Shown here: positions 1 through 11,271 of the stretch, piece by piece
Layout: every line of letters begins with the position of its first letter
Position numbering within the stretch: the first letter of the stretch is position 1
Source of the DNA: Typha latifolia
Taxonomy: Eukaryota > Streptophyta > Magnoliopsida > Poales > Typhaceae
Reading direction: 5' to 3'
Length of the DNA: 64,000 nt
Assembly: GCA_019914945.1 (NCBI GenBank)
Contig: CM034107.1
Coordinates: 1,364,001 to 1,428,000, forward strand
Notes under the pieces: generated by a model
Told to the model about the DNA's origin: nothing
Database searches by the model: none
What the model saw: the letters and a program-made list of their open reading frames with translations, nothing else
Made by a program: the position numbers and the translations under genes

Positions 1-1391
1 TTGCGAGTCAAACTCCCAGGATCTTTCTACTTCGAAACTCCATCATCCTCTCAATATTGGATCAAATATGAGCACTGGTGCAGATACAGTTTTGTTTGAA
101 CATTCACCTCCTTTGCTAAGGCTAGCTATTGTGGACCTGGCGCTGCCTGATCATAATTGCATGTTATCGTTGTTTCATGATCCTCTTGTCTCGGAGAGAT
201 TTTACTGTGTTCATGGTGGGGGAATTGACGTAGTAACTCTGCACTTTCTCCCATTCTCAGATGCAAACACAGCTGCAAAACCGCCTTCTGTGCATCCTAT
301 TCTCACTGCAGCCAATGATGAATCCTGCTCTCCATTTCTGTGTGGTTTTCTTACAATAGCCGATTCATATGGTCATTTGCAGGTAGTCGGAGTGACGTTC
401 TCATATGAGTGTATTCTACTGGAAATGAAGGGTTGGAAAGAACCACTACCCTTTCATTATGAGATTGATGATAAATCTGTTTATGATACAAAAGCAACAA
501 TTCCTGAATTTATAAGTAAAGAGCTTCTTGCTGGCCCCAAAGTCATAACACTTCCAGCTTCAACAAGTCTTCGATCTGTGACTGCTGATACCATTGAAGG
601 CCGGTCAACTCTTCATCACTATATCAAGCTTTTCCATGAGAACTATGTAGAGTATGCACATAAGGTAATAACAGATTGAGCATTTCCATTGTATTGTTTT
701 TATTTCGTAATGTTACCTGGTTTGCTTGCACAGTGAATAGTGGATCAGCTTCAGTTATCTAACCTGAACCCTTTCTGCTCCGTTGTTGGTTTGACACTGC
801 TTGCCTAGGTCTACATTGAGCTCAAAGAACATGCAGGATATCTAAAAACAGTGATCGATGACCAACAGAAATGCTTGCACGCAACAAAGCAGTCGCTTAA
901 AGATTTTAATGCCAAAGATCAAGTCATAGAGGGCAGAATAGATCGTGCCTTCAAGGTATATGAGCTTTTAGAGAAGCGTTTACAAAGTTTCAAAACATTG
1001 CCTGCGGCAAACAAGAAACCATTGTCAAGAGCAGAGCGTGAATTCAAGGCCCAACTCGGTATGCAAGAGCTTCCTTTTATGTAGTTTAAGCTTTGGACTT
1101 AAAAGTTTATTTGAGTCACAAATTTAACATTCAATTCTTGAAAACAATGCAGATAGGTTTGCAGATGTTGAGTTAGATGCCTTGCACATGTCTATTGAAG
1201 CCTTGAAAGCAAGGATGAGAAGACACAGTCAGCCATCGCCAGCACAGCCGCCATCAAGGGGAAGAAACTACGTTCCAGAAGCTCAGATGTCAACATTAAA
1301 GATGTCGCTGGAAAGGCTGTCGATTCTAAACGAAGAGAACACCCAGAAGCTAAATCTCATTGAACATGAATTGAATGTCCAGGGGAAATAG
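1..1391 (+). CDS. MOS7: Nuclear pore protein NUP88/MOS7, C-terminal part (cut by window start)
   Basis: This is the 3' part of a plant Nup88 homologue, a nucleoporin on the cytoplasmic face of the pore; in Arabidopsis MOS7 controls nuclear retention of immune regulators. Three exons are visible: 2-664 (open from the window edge in frame 2), 809-1058 and 1153-1391, giving 383 C-terminal residues and a TAG stop. Splice phases agree (AAG|GT, then CTC G|GT joined to G|AT). Recognition rests on the C-terminal helical block, with segments such as RAFKVYELLEKRL and LSRAEREFKAQL and the following EALKARMRRHSQ, which fits the coiled-coil tail of Nup88. The upstream part is a beta-strand-rich, WD-like region, as expected of this family. 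The gene converges on C4H, with 368 bp between the stop codons. The N-terminus lies outside the window. Confidence 0.88.
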
Positions 1392-1759
1392 CAATATCAA
1401 GCTCTTGTGAGGTGCAGAAAAATGTCAGCTTTTTTTTTTCTTCTCATGGCCATTTGAAGTACCATAACCCTTTATCTCATATGCACATTAATATGTATAA
1501 CGGCTCGTTCTTTGTACGACCTAATTTTATCTTGAATCCCTGATCAAATCACAAAAAAGTTTTAATATATACCCTAGATATGAATCTCAACATGCAAAAC
1601 AAGACTTGCTTCATTTATTCGATAGAATTACACAATTCAATTTGTTTTATCTTTCCTATCAAAAATACATTTATAGTTACTCGTCACATCTGTAACAATA
1701 TCATCCTTGTTTCAAACAGCTGCTACTAATCAATGGCAAGAATATATTGCATGAGTTCT
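1392..1759. other. Intergenic, convergent 3' ends
   Basis: This 368-bp spacer lies between the stop codons of NUP88 (+) and C4H (-). It is AT-rich and probably made up of the two 3' UTRs. No other feature was seen. Confidence 0.6.
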
Positions 1760-3527
1760 TCACTTCTCTACTGGCCGGAAAACCACCACAGAGTGCTTAG
1801 CAATGTGCAAGCTGAACTGCCCACCCTTCTCTTCCACATCCACCTTCTCCGCCCCTGGCGGCGGCCGCATCTGAAAGCTCGTCACGAGCTTCCCGATGAC
1901 GATCCCCAGAATCGGCATCGCCAATATGATCCCCGGGCAGCTCCGTCGGCCCATGCCGAATGGCAAAAACCTAAAGTCGACCTTACCGCCGACTGCCGCC
2001 TCTACCGCCCCCTCCTCTTCTAAGAACCTCTCTGGCCTGAACTCCTCGGGCTTATTCCACCACTCAGGGTTATTCGCGAGCCACCATGCATTCACCACCA
2101 CCTTGGACTCCTCGGGGATCGTGTAGCCGCCGAGCTTGGCCTCCGCAAGGTTCATGTGGGGGACCAACAAGGGGATGGGAGTGTGCAGCCTTAGTGTCTC
2201 CTTTATAACGGCTTGCAAGTAAGGAAGCTTTTGCAAATTCGACTCGGTCACCGTCTCGCCGTGGAGGACATCGGCGAGCTCACGGCGGAGCTTGTCTTGG
2301 ACCCGGGGGTGGTTCACGAGCTCTGCGATAGCCCACTCCATCGACCACAAGGTGGTTTCAATAGCTACAGAAGATCAGAGCAAGCTAAATTAGACAAAAT
2401 TCTTTATTATATCAGCCAAAAAAAAAAGTAGGACAAAACTAGAAGAACTTTGTATACCTGCGACGTTGATGTTCTCCACGATGTATGTCACGTTGTTCGC
2501 CGTGATTTCTCCCTTCTTCTCAGCCTCTAGTATGTGGTCTATTGCGCAGTTGGGCTTGTGTTTGCTCCCATTTGCAGCCATAGTACTCCTGATTAAAGAA
2601 ATAGATTTATCCATTTTTTTAGCAAAAATGCATGTCAAAATTTTTATTTTTATTTTAAGAAAAAGAAGAAAGATTACGTGCGTATGTACGTCCTTACCTT
2701 CTCTTATCCACATAGTAATTGTTGAAGAAAGCCAGCCTCTTGTTCTGCAAGTCTCTGCATTTATTCAGATAACCCCTCAAGAAGGGCCTGAGAATAGGAA
2801 TAAACTCCCCATAGTTATACTCAAAGCTCTGCGCCAATCGACTCCTCTCCGAGTTAAACCTGGTAGCCTCCAAGAAGAGAGGATCGCTCGTCGACTCAAA
2901 CTTGGCGTCAAACATCATCCTGTACATGATGTTGTACAGCATCAGCTGCAACCTCCTCCGCACCACCACTCCCACTCCCGCCTCATCCCCCCGCAGATCC
3001 TCGACGACGAGATCCATCTCCTCCTCCCACATCCCCTTGTGCTGCTGCACCACCTTGTTCGTGAAGAACGGCAGCGTCATGATCCGCCGCATCTTGCGCC
3101 AGTGGTCGCCGTACGCCGTGAACACCATGTCCTGCCCGTTCCCGGTGAAGATGTCGAAGACGACGTTCCTCGGCCGCGACCCGAACTCCACCCCCTGCGT
3201 GTGCAACACCTCGGTGGCGAGCTTCGGGTCGGAGACGACCACCAGGTTTCTTGCCCCCAGTTTGAGGAGGAACACGTCGCCATACTTGTGGGCCAAGTCG
3301 GCGAGGAACCTATGGCTCAGGTCATTGCCGACTTGGAGCCAATTCCCAAAGACTGGAATGGAGAGAGGGCCAGGAAGGCTGTTGGGTCTTCTCTTGGTGC
3401 TGGAGAGGAGGAGGAGGGGGAGGAGGAAGAGGAGGAGAGAAAGGTACAAGGATTTAGATAGAAAGGTGATCAAGCTTATGGAGAGGAGAGTGGAGAACAG
3501 CGCTAGTTTCTTCAAGGAGATGGCCAT
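1760..3527 (-). CDS. C4H: Cinnamate 4-hydroxylase (cytochrome P450 CYP73A, class II type)
   Basis: The enzyme hydroxylates trans-cinnamate to p-coumarate on the ER, the second step of the phenylpropanoid pathway. Exons on the minus strand are 3527-2698, 2588-2458 and 2364-1760, coding 521 aa. An N-terminal membrane anchor (about 1-45) is followed by a proline-rich hinge with SLPGP. The I-helix motif AAIETT is near 320-325, ExxR is ETLR at 376-379, and the heme loop [12 protein letters not shown] has the ligand Cys463. The CYP73 segments [15 protein letters not shown] and [18 protein letters not shown] are intact. The long N-terminus and the [19 protein letters not shown] stretch match class II C4H rather than the shorter class I form. 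The ATG at 3527 is chosen because the upstream in-frame codon is TTG. AC elements upstream fit phenylpropanoid control. Confidence 0.95.
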
Positions 3528-3583
3528 ATTCAATTAAATCTTCTTTGATTAATTGTTATGGAGGGAATGAGGAGATTTCTACA

Positions 3584-3589
3584 TATATA
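3584..3589 (-). promoter_or_regulatory. Probable TATA box of C4H
   Basis: A TATATA core sits 57 bp upstream of the C4H ATG on the minus strand, a normal distance for a short 5' UTR. It is the only good TATA match close to the start. Confidence 0.55.
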
Positions 3590-3645
3590 AACACAAATTT
3601 ATATAGCTTTATTATGAAACCAAGTCAAACGTACTACTTGGTTTT

Positions 3646-3652
3646 GGTTGGT
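3646..3652 (-). promoter_or_regulatory. AC-II element (ACCAACC) upstream of C4H
   Basis: The minus strand reads ACCAACC about 60 bp upstream of the TATA box. AC elements are MYB binding sites that coordinate phenylpropanoid and lignin genes (PAL, C4H, 4CL). The match is exact, and the neighbouring gene is independently identified as C4H. Confidence 0.7.
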
Positions 3653-3698
3653 GTAGACTAAAAGGATTGATGGAATAGGTCTTTTGCAATTAGTATTT

Positions 3699-3705
3699 AC
3701 CTACC
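3699..3705 (+). promoter_or_regulatory. AC-I element (ACCTACC) upstream of C4H
   Basis: An exact ACCTACC on the plus strand lies 46 bp beyond the AC-II element and about 110 bp upstream of the TATA box. AC elements act in either orientation. The pair suggests MYB-driven expression of C4H. Confidence 0.65.
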
Positions 3706-4231
3706 TAAGAGTCACATCACTAAGTTTGGCATACTTGGCTTTGGGATGAGTCAGATGTTCATACTTGGTGGAAAGGCAGGGGTTTGGTCGGCAGCTTTCT
3801 GCCAATTAATTTATTAATTTCTTTCTTTTCTAAAATTTAGCATATTTGTGCAGAATAGACACTTAGAGGATTTATGATATCTTTATGAAGACATACAATA
3901 ATTTGTTTTCCTTTTCTACAGAGTGGGAGGTGAATGTGATGTTTGAAGTTGTCATTATCATGGTGGTGGGAGAGGGTTGGTGAAAGGTCGGCGTTTAAAA
4001 TGTTTGACCTTGTACAAGTCCAAGCATAACCTACTTCAATTGTCACAAAAATCATATGTCTATGTGTGGTTGGCTGGCATCATGATCATGAGATAGTGCT
4101 GAATTAGATGCATTCTTTGTAGTATATATCAGTAATGGGTTAGGTCCTGAAAGAAGAACATTCATAGTTGAACCATTCTTTTGTGGCAATAATTTGTTCA
4201 GCACCACCAACTGAAGTTGAGTGCAAATTTA
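3706..4231. other. Intergenic: distal C4H promoter and 3' flank of nucleoredoxin
   Basis: AT-rich DNA between the AC elements of C4H and the stop codon of the nucleoredoxin gene, which lies in the same direction. No gene or repeat was recognised. Confidence 0.5.
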
Positions 4232-6187
4232 CTACTTGATTCCTTCAACACAAGAGGGATGGAGGTCAAAGTCACATAGATCACAAGAAAAGACCCAGTG
4301 TCTCCCTTGGCTCCTGCACACATCACAGACATAAGCCTTAGCAATGTCTAACTTCAGCTCATGAACATGTCTAGGATCCTTCACTTGATTTGGAAGTCCC
4401 TCTCCTTCTTTTTGCAATGCTGCTTCTACCTCAGCAGCTCTTGATTCAGTGAATGGGAATGCCACAGAACCGTATTTTGCGATAACCGCTCGCCCGTCGG
4501 TCGTCACCGCCTTCCCGTCCGGCCCGATAATTACGAGCGTCGGAATTCCGTTTACGTTGAAGATTCTACTAAGATCATGTCTAGTCCTGTCAGTGTAGGG
4601 AATTGCTAACCATGGCATCTCATCAAGGCTTGATCTGAATTCATCCTCGTCGCGGTCTTCTGAAACAAAAATTATTTCCAAGATTCGGCTTTCGCAGATC
4701 CTTAGCTCGTTGTATGCATCTTTAAGCGTCCGCGTAAAACTGCGGCACGGCGGGCACCAACGAGCTCCAAAGTAGAGGCCTATTGTTCTTCCAACAAGTT
4801 CAGATATGAGAACCTATACATATGAATGAAACAAAGGAATTAATGAATTAGCGCAAGATAAGAGTAGTAGCTCTGAATTAGAACAGATTGCTTTCCTAGT
4901 AGTGATGCCAAATGTTGGTGAGTTTTATCTCTTTTTTCATCAGAACTGCTTAGAATATGGTCTTCAGAATGATAGGTAACTTGAACATAATTCCACCAAA
5001 CCTCAGTCAACCAAATTTTGATAAATAATATGATATCATATGGTGGTCATTCCTATCTCATTGCTTATTTCTCTGTAAGGTTTCAGTGAGTTAGTGATAC
5101 TAAGATGAACTGATAAATTACATGTAAACAGTTTAGCTATGAATTTTTTGGAAAGAAACAATCAACAAATCTATCCATGAAAAATCCATAATTAGCAAGA
5201 GCAATATAAGAACTTCAATAATTAATAAGGTCACCTTTGTGCCATCTCTGGAGATCAAATAGTCTCTTTCTTCTCTCCCAAGAAGCTCTTCTAGTTTTCC
5301 TCCTTGGCGCTTGGCCTCATCCATAGCCTCTAACTCTTTCCTTCTCTTAACACCAAAGGGGTATGCATCAGCTCTATAGTCTTCAACCAACTTAACTGCA
5401 TCTTCCTCAATATCCATCCCATGGGATGCCAAAGGAATGAGAGAAGGAAGGCGTTCGATATGGAATTTACTACATAGTCTTCTCCTAACACCGACGTCGA
5501 ATGGCACCGCGAGCCACGGGATACTCTTGAAGTGATCCGTAAAGCTATTGTCGTCATGATCAAGTGAAATGAGAACAATCTCAAAATTCTTCTGCATGGC
5601 CTTCAGGGTGGTGTAGAGATGGACTAATTGCGGTGTGAAGCTGCGGCAGGGGCGACACCAGTTGGCTGAGAAGAAGAGGCAGGTGGTCTTCCCTTCAATG
5701 CATGACAAAGGCACCTGTTTGTGCGTATCATCAAAAGGAAATGCCTTTTAAGGCCTCTCTTAGAAATCTTCATGCATCTTGAAGTTTTCAGTTTCTCATG
5801 TACAGCCCTCTATTATCAGTTCAATTGTAATTGAATCCAATTGCCTTTACCGAGTTATGAGATTAGAAAAAAAACTTGGCATTATCTAATCAGAACACCT
5901 ATCTCTGACATATATAAATCAATTCAAAAACAACAACTTATTATCTGAAATTGCACTGAAGAACAAAATATAGCAGAAACTACTCTGAGAGATTTGAGTA
6001 AACCAAAGTTTCTAAAAGCGAAAACTTATTAGTATTTTGGGTAAAACATAAGGAAATTATACTATAATTCATACTAATTAGTGCTGGAATTATAAGTTCC
6101 CATCACCTGCCCTTCATGAGAGAGAAGGAATTCAACCCCTGCTGACTTCAACATTGATGTCTGTGCCTCTCCTTCCTTCACTGCCAT
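4232..6187 (-). CDS. NRX2: Nucleoredoxin (two thioredoxin-like domains plus C1-like zinc finger)
   Basis: This is a plant nucleoredoxin, a thiol-disulfide oxidoreductase of the thioredoxin fold that protects or reduces oxidised proteins. Minus-strand exons are 6187-6107, 5714-5235 and 4813-4232, all joined in phase 0, coding 380 aa (close to the roughly 390 aa of Arabidopsis NRX2). The first thioredoxin-like domain has WCRPC (Cys47/Cys50) and the second WCPPC (Cys207/Cys210). The C-terminus (about 337-377) carries a C1/DC1-like His/Cys cluster with the spacing CDVC, CDLC and HPSC. The start at 6187 is inferred from the short first exon ending SAGVEFLLSHEGQ, which families of this type place just before VPLS. 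An upstream non-coding exon probably ends near 6830 with a GTAAGAG donor. NRX1 and NRX2 are hard to separate by eye, so the symbol is tentative. Confidence 0.88.
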
Positions 6188-7825
6188 CTTTTCGTCTCCT
6201 CTCCTTCTCCTGGGCAACAAGAGAAGCAATGAATTGTGAAAGGATCAAGGTTAGAAGCTTAGCATCTAGTTGTCCACTAGATAAAGTATATTCTACTGAT
6301 ACTATTCCCAAGGCTAGTAAGATTAGCATAGAAAATGGATAAAGATGAGAAAGTATTACTTTGCCAGCCGTGAATTGTTCTCATATGGGTGAAAGGATTA
6401 AGGTTAGCATCTCAGAAGGACAATCTTCCTAGATAATTTTGCATGCAGTTGTCAACTAGAAAAAGTATATTCTATTAATATTCTTCCCGAGACGTATAAG
6501 ATTGAGCTTAAAAAGGAACGGATAAAGATTGGGAAAAAAAACAAAGAAAAAATTAGATTGTAACGTGTAACAGAGAAGTACCCTTGATTGGCATATCGAT
6601 AAGATTCTCCAACCAACATGGAGATTGCCAACCAGTTAATCACTCAAAAGGAATATTTTGAGATAAGATTTTGAAAATTTTCTGATCAATATCTTGGAAA
6701 AAGGCTTCATCTTTTTAGTTATAACTGATTACAAGAAGCGTATCTTCTTATACAACATAAGAAAAGGATAATCTCTTTAAAAAAGAAAGAAAGAAAGAAG
6801 AAGATTGAGATGAAATAGACTCTTACCTTGATCTTGCCCTAGCATTCAATTTGGTGCTAGGGATCTTTGGTGTTAAATAAGAGGTTTAGTGCTTTAATGC
6901 ATGTCCATGAATGACACATATATCATGCAACTATTGCATGGTGACACAGGGCAGCCGCCTTTGGCCCTGGACTCTCCAATCTCCATGATGGTCGGTAACG
7001 TTCCTTGCCATCGTTATCTCCCCTTGATTTCACAATTAAAACAAAGTTAACACTTTAATTTAGCGATTAGTTTGTTGAAAAAGAAACAGCAATAGCAGGC
7101 TTTAATGGAGAAAAGGAAACGTTATAACTTCATGCAGCTAATTGATTAGGGGTCGAAGAAGTAAAAAAAAAGGCTTTAATCTAATGAGATTTTGTATTTT
7201 TCTCAACAAAAAAATAAATAAATACAAGTTTATATAGCCCTTAATAAGAGGGCAAAAAAAGTACACAAATCATTTTTCCCACTGGCAATCATTCAGCCAC
7301 AACAAGCATCCTCACAAGATCGAATGGTGATTTTATTAGGGATAATTTCAGAACGAATTATTATTATTTTTTATATACACTTTCTATATATTTTTTATTA
7401 TTCATATACACCTCGCAACTAAAGAATATATCTGCATATACTCTCTTGAACTAAGAAAAAAAAAAGTAACTATACGAATCTCTAAGCCAAAAAGAATTAA
7501 TTAGTTCAAAAAGTATGTAAAAATGATAATTAGAAAGTCTAAATAAAATAATTCCTATTTATTATACTGTAGACAAGATAAGAAGTTTAACTCTTTCAAT
7601 ATTTATTGCATCAGAACTATGCTTTAAACAAAATTACAATTTTACAAGAAAGAATATGCACATCATTCTGACAATCTGATCCCTTAATATGATGTACCAC
7701 ATTTGACAAGAGTAATTTTAACATATCTAACTCAAAAACACTGCTAAAAGTTTGGATGTCAATAGCTGACAGCCAATAGCCCAATAGGTGCATTGGAATT
7801 GTTCATATCACTTAAAACTCCGCAG
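6188..7825. other. Nucleoredoxin leader intron and promoter; 3' flank of IscA-like gene
   Basis: From 6188 to about 6829 this is probably a 5' UTR intron of the nucleoredoxin gene, holding a diverged duplication (separate entry). From 6830 to about 7000 lies its likely first exon and promoter. The rest is AT-rich spacer and the 3' flank of the IscA-like gene. No gene seen. Confidence 0.45.
6237..6537. repeat. Diverged tandem duplication in nucleoredoxin leader
   Basis: Two similar blocks, about 6237-6352 and 6389-6537, share ordered words: GAAAGGATnAAGGTTAG, GTTGTCnACTAGA, AAAGTATATTCTA, AAGATT and GGATAAAGAT. The second copy carries extra bases. They look like an old local duplication inside the probable 5' UTR intron. 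Confidence 0.6.
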
Positions 7826-10226
7826 TTATTTGACCATGAACGAGCTTTTACAGCTGCATCCTCCAACTGCACTTGGATTTGTCACCACCTGCAATAAAGT
7901 ACAATTTTGTTATAGCTTATGTATGCTGAAGAAAGCTCAAATAGAGACATTTTTGTTTGCATCCAGTGCCAAAAAAATACTGACCACTTATTAGAAAAAA
8001 AATTTATTGATACAGAAAAATAATAATTGTGTCTCAGACAAAATGCAGTAAATAGAGTAATAGACATGGCTAATCAAAGCGCAGTGATGTATAACAGTTA
8101 AAATGAATCCATTTGAGTACAAGAACTTTTACAAATTGTAAGAAGTTAATTCTTAAAACAGAATAGCATTTACTTAAGAAGTATTTGGTGAATTAAGTTT
8201 AAAACGAACATAGAAGTGTAGTGCTTTCTGTCATACTTGTTGGTATGAAACAACTTAGCTACACAAAATGACATAAGCAACATTAGAGGTTTTTTCATCA
8301 AAGAGGGATGAAGTCCAAAGCGAGGATTGTTGCTTTTCTGTTGTTTTAGATAGTAATTATGAGTCTGAAGACAGCAATTACATTTATGGGTTTCCAAGGC
8401 TTGCAAAATGATTAACTAAAGCTTTTCCAGTAGCTTGTTGAAGAGCCAAGACAGTCTGCACCATGATTTGATTCAGCCTTTAAGTCTCAATATGAGGTGC
8501 ATTAGGGATATATATATATATGCTTTCCTATATCAACCCTAGATTAGATATATGCCGTAAAAACTGCTGAGTGACATCCAAAATAGCCCATTTCACATTA
8601 TCCTCGATGAGGGCCTCAAATATATTGGCATTTATCTGTCAATCCCACATCAAGGATCATTTAGTTGGATATGGTTTTCAACGGGCCAGGAAAATTAAGG
8701 CAGCAAACAATTCAAGCTCTAAATCACCTTCTAGTCACCCTTATCATGCAAGATGAATTCCAGTCAAGAGAACAACCGCTATTTTCAGTTGTTAATAGCA
8801 TAATGATATCAAACATGAATTTATTAAAGCACTTCTAAATTATCTATATCACTATTACGTTTATAGTAAAGGAAAACATGACATGCAAAAGAATAGGGTC
8901 AAGTACAAATGGAACAATGATAAAGAAAGAAACTGACCAGAAAAGCAGAACGGATCAGCTCTTCAACATAATCTACAGTAGCACCTTTCACAAAGTCATA
9001 GGAGATATTGTCCACCACCAACTTAACGCCATCCTTCTCAAAAACTCTAGCAGCATTTCAAAAACAACTATGAGCAAAGAACAAGATGTCAAATGAAAAG
9101 GAACGATCAATTTCAATGGCAAAAGAAATGAACCTATCATCTGCACTTTTTTTGTCATCCAGCAGAAAGACATACTGAAATCCAGAACATCCACCCGTTT
9201 CTACACTTAAACGAAGCATTTTTCCATCTGTGGACGACTCATTGGCATGCAACTCTTTCAATCTCTACAAATGCAGAACACACCAAAAGTCAGAATGGCA
9301 TAAAGAACATATAATCTAACTTCAATAGCTTATGACTACTATAATCTCTATTATTGAAAGGATTCTCTGACAGGAAAACCTCAGTAAGGACTTGTTACCA
9401 CATAATTCCAAAAATATGTCTAGCTAAGCTGGCCATCACCAAAACACCAAAGTCCTCGAGGGAATTTGCTTGTCAATCTTTGGAATATTTAATAGATGTT
9501 CATCTACTACAACGAGCAAATGGACACATGCTATTGAGATCCTTGATACAGAACTCCTTTTGGGGGATCTAAACAGCAAAAAAGAAGAAAATAAAAACTT
9601 CTAAATTCAAAAAGTTCCATTAGCAAAGCCACCATGAACAAGGATCTATTAACAATTGAACCAAACTATCAACCTTTGCTTGCTCAGAGAGATGTCTGAG
9701 TTAAAACATCAACATGGTTAGTTTTGCTCAAATCTTTACCTTATTAATTGCAGCTTACCTTATGAAGGTTGGCTAATTTCTAATGAATATCATAAATAAC
9801 TACAATGACCACAAGAAAAACTAAGCATTATTTTCAAAATACCATGTCTATCTCCACCTATTCCAACAAAAGACCACACCTTTCTCCAGTCTTCCTATCA
9901 AAAAATATAAAAAAAAGGGCAACTTTTCACCAGAAATCACTTCAAAATTTTCTCGAGGTAGTTTCGACTTCTCATTTCCCTCGCTATCAAAAGATTATTA
10001 TTTCAATTTCCCAAAAATCGGGGGAAAAAATAACGAATTGATAGTAAAGGAAAGGAGAGAAAGGGTTTACTTGCACGCAGTTCTCCGTCATGTGAACGGC
10101 GTCGTCAGCGGCGGCGGGCTCGAACGGAGATGCCGCGACGGCGGAGCTAAGAAGCCTCGCGTTGCGTTCGATCCGTCCGCGAATTAACGGCGCCAGGCGA
10201 GAGATGACGGATCGCGACGTGGCCAT
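7826..10226 (-). CDS. Mitochondrial iron-sulfur assembly protein, IscA-like 2 type
   Basis: An A-type Fe-S carrier that helps mature [4Fe-4S] proteins, probably in mitochondria. Minus-strand exons are 10226-10071, 9264-9134, 9046-8938 and 7888-7826, coding 152 aa with consistent phases. Residues 1-45 are rich in Arg, Ser and Ala without acids near the start, like a mitochondrial presequence. The HesB/IscA fold begins at [13 protein letters not shown]. The three conserved cysteines are present: Cys78 in GGCSGF, and Cys143 and Cys145 in the C-terminal GGCSCKSSF. The fourth exon is only 63 nt and lies more than 1 kb from the third; the cysteine pair it codes confirms it. Length and sequence fit plant ISCA2 proteins. 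Confidence 0.9.
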
Positions 10227-11271
10227 CTCTCTCTCCCTCCCCTTCGTTTCTCTCGCAGATGCTGTTACAATATTAATCACAGCCGATTTTTATGGAAAGA
10301 CTATTTAGCTGAAACTAAATTTACGTTTTACTCCCTACATGGTCAAGGGTAAAAGGGTAAAGGTACATTTAGGGTGCCCCAATAACAAATTAAAGAGGAA
10401 ATATTTATTAAAATCCACTATATTTTGTTTTAATTTTTTTCTTTTTTTTTCTTTAGAGGAATAACCCTAGCTATTTTGTTGAGCAACAAAATAAATATTA
10501 AGTTACAGCTTACAATTTATTTTATCTTATTTGTAAATACTATCCAAATACCTTTCTCTCTCTCACTAGTTATGTATAAGTGCTATAAATTTATGAAGGT
10601 ACCACACTTTATAATTTGTATATCAAACAAAAGAAACTTTAAGTATTTACCACTAGATCTCTATATTTTGATTCTAATGCATAAAAACATCTTTATTAGT
10701 TGTTCTTACCAAGTAGTTATAATATAAATTAGTTAAATTAAGTACATATATAAAATAACATTAATATCTTTAAATATAATTATTAAAATTAAGCATAAAA
10801 TATGTTGTTTAAAGTTAAATATAAAAATAAAGGCAAAAGGTGACCTTAATGACAATAGTTTTTGTTTCATCTTTTGTTACAAATTGCACATGGACAGCTT
10901 TAAAATACAAAGTAGATGGTCCTTCCACACAGCAAGAGAATAGATAGTATAAGTAGGAAATAACAAGTAGATATGATGGAGTTTGAACTCATGATCAAAG
11001 TTTAGCTTTAATACTGTGCTAGATGATTGTCTAAATCAAAAGGCTAAGCTAGTAATAGTTTATTTTGCGTAGCAATGTAAAGATCTATTCACGACTGCAT
11101 ATCCTAATCGCACGCTTGAAATTATACAGAATCTTATCATAAACCAGAATAAGAATGTAGACACAATGTCATCAAAATCTTCGCACTTAAAAGCCATCCA
11201 ATATTCAAGACTGGAAAGAAGTAACAACATGGAAGAAAAGCAAAAAAGAACGAATAAATAAAAGTTTGATG
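10227..11271. other. Intergenic: IscA-like promoter and 3' flank of RLCK gene
   Basis: AT-rich spacer. A short relic near 10965-11060 resembles the primer-binding-site region of plant LTR elements (separate entry). No coding region recognised. Confidence 0.45.
10965..11060 (-). mobile_element. Possible LTR-retroelement relic around a degenerate primer-binding site
   Basis: On the minus strand this block resembles the common plant element signature ending in a tRNA-iMet primer-binding site (TGGTATCAGAGC-like), here degraded to AGTATTAAAGC, with the usual preceding block of AAGCTTTTGG type also degraded. No LTR pair or coding part was found. This is recognition of a familiar dispersed motif, not an alignment. 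Confidence 0.3.

Noticed and set aside
2902..3537. Long plus-strand open frames over C4H exon 1
   Set aside because: They are antisense shadows of a GC-rich coding exon; the minus strand gives an unmistakable P450 with consistent splice sites.
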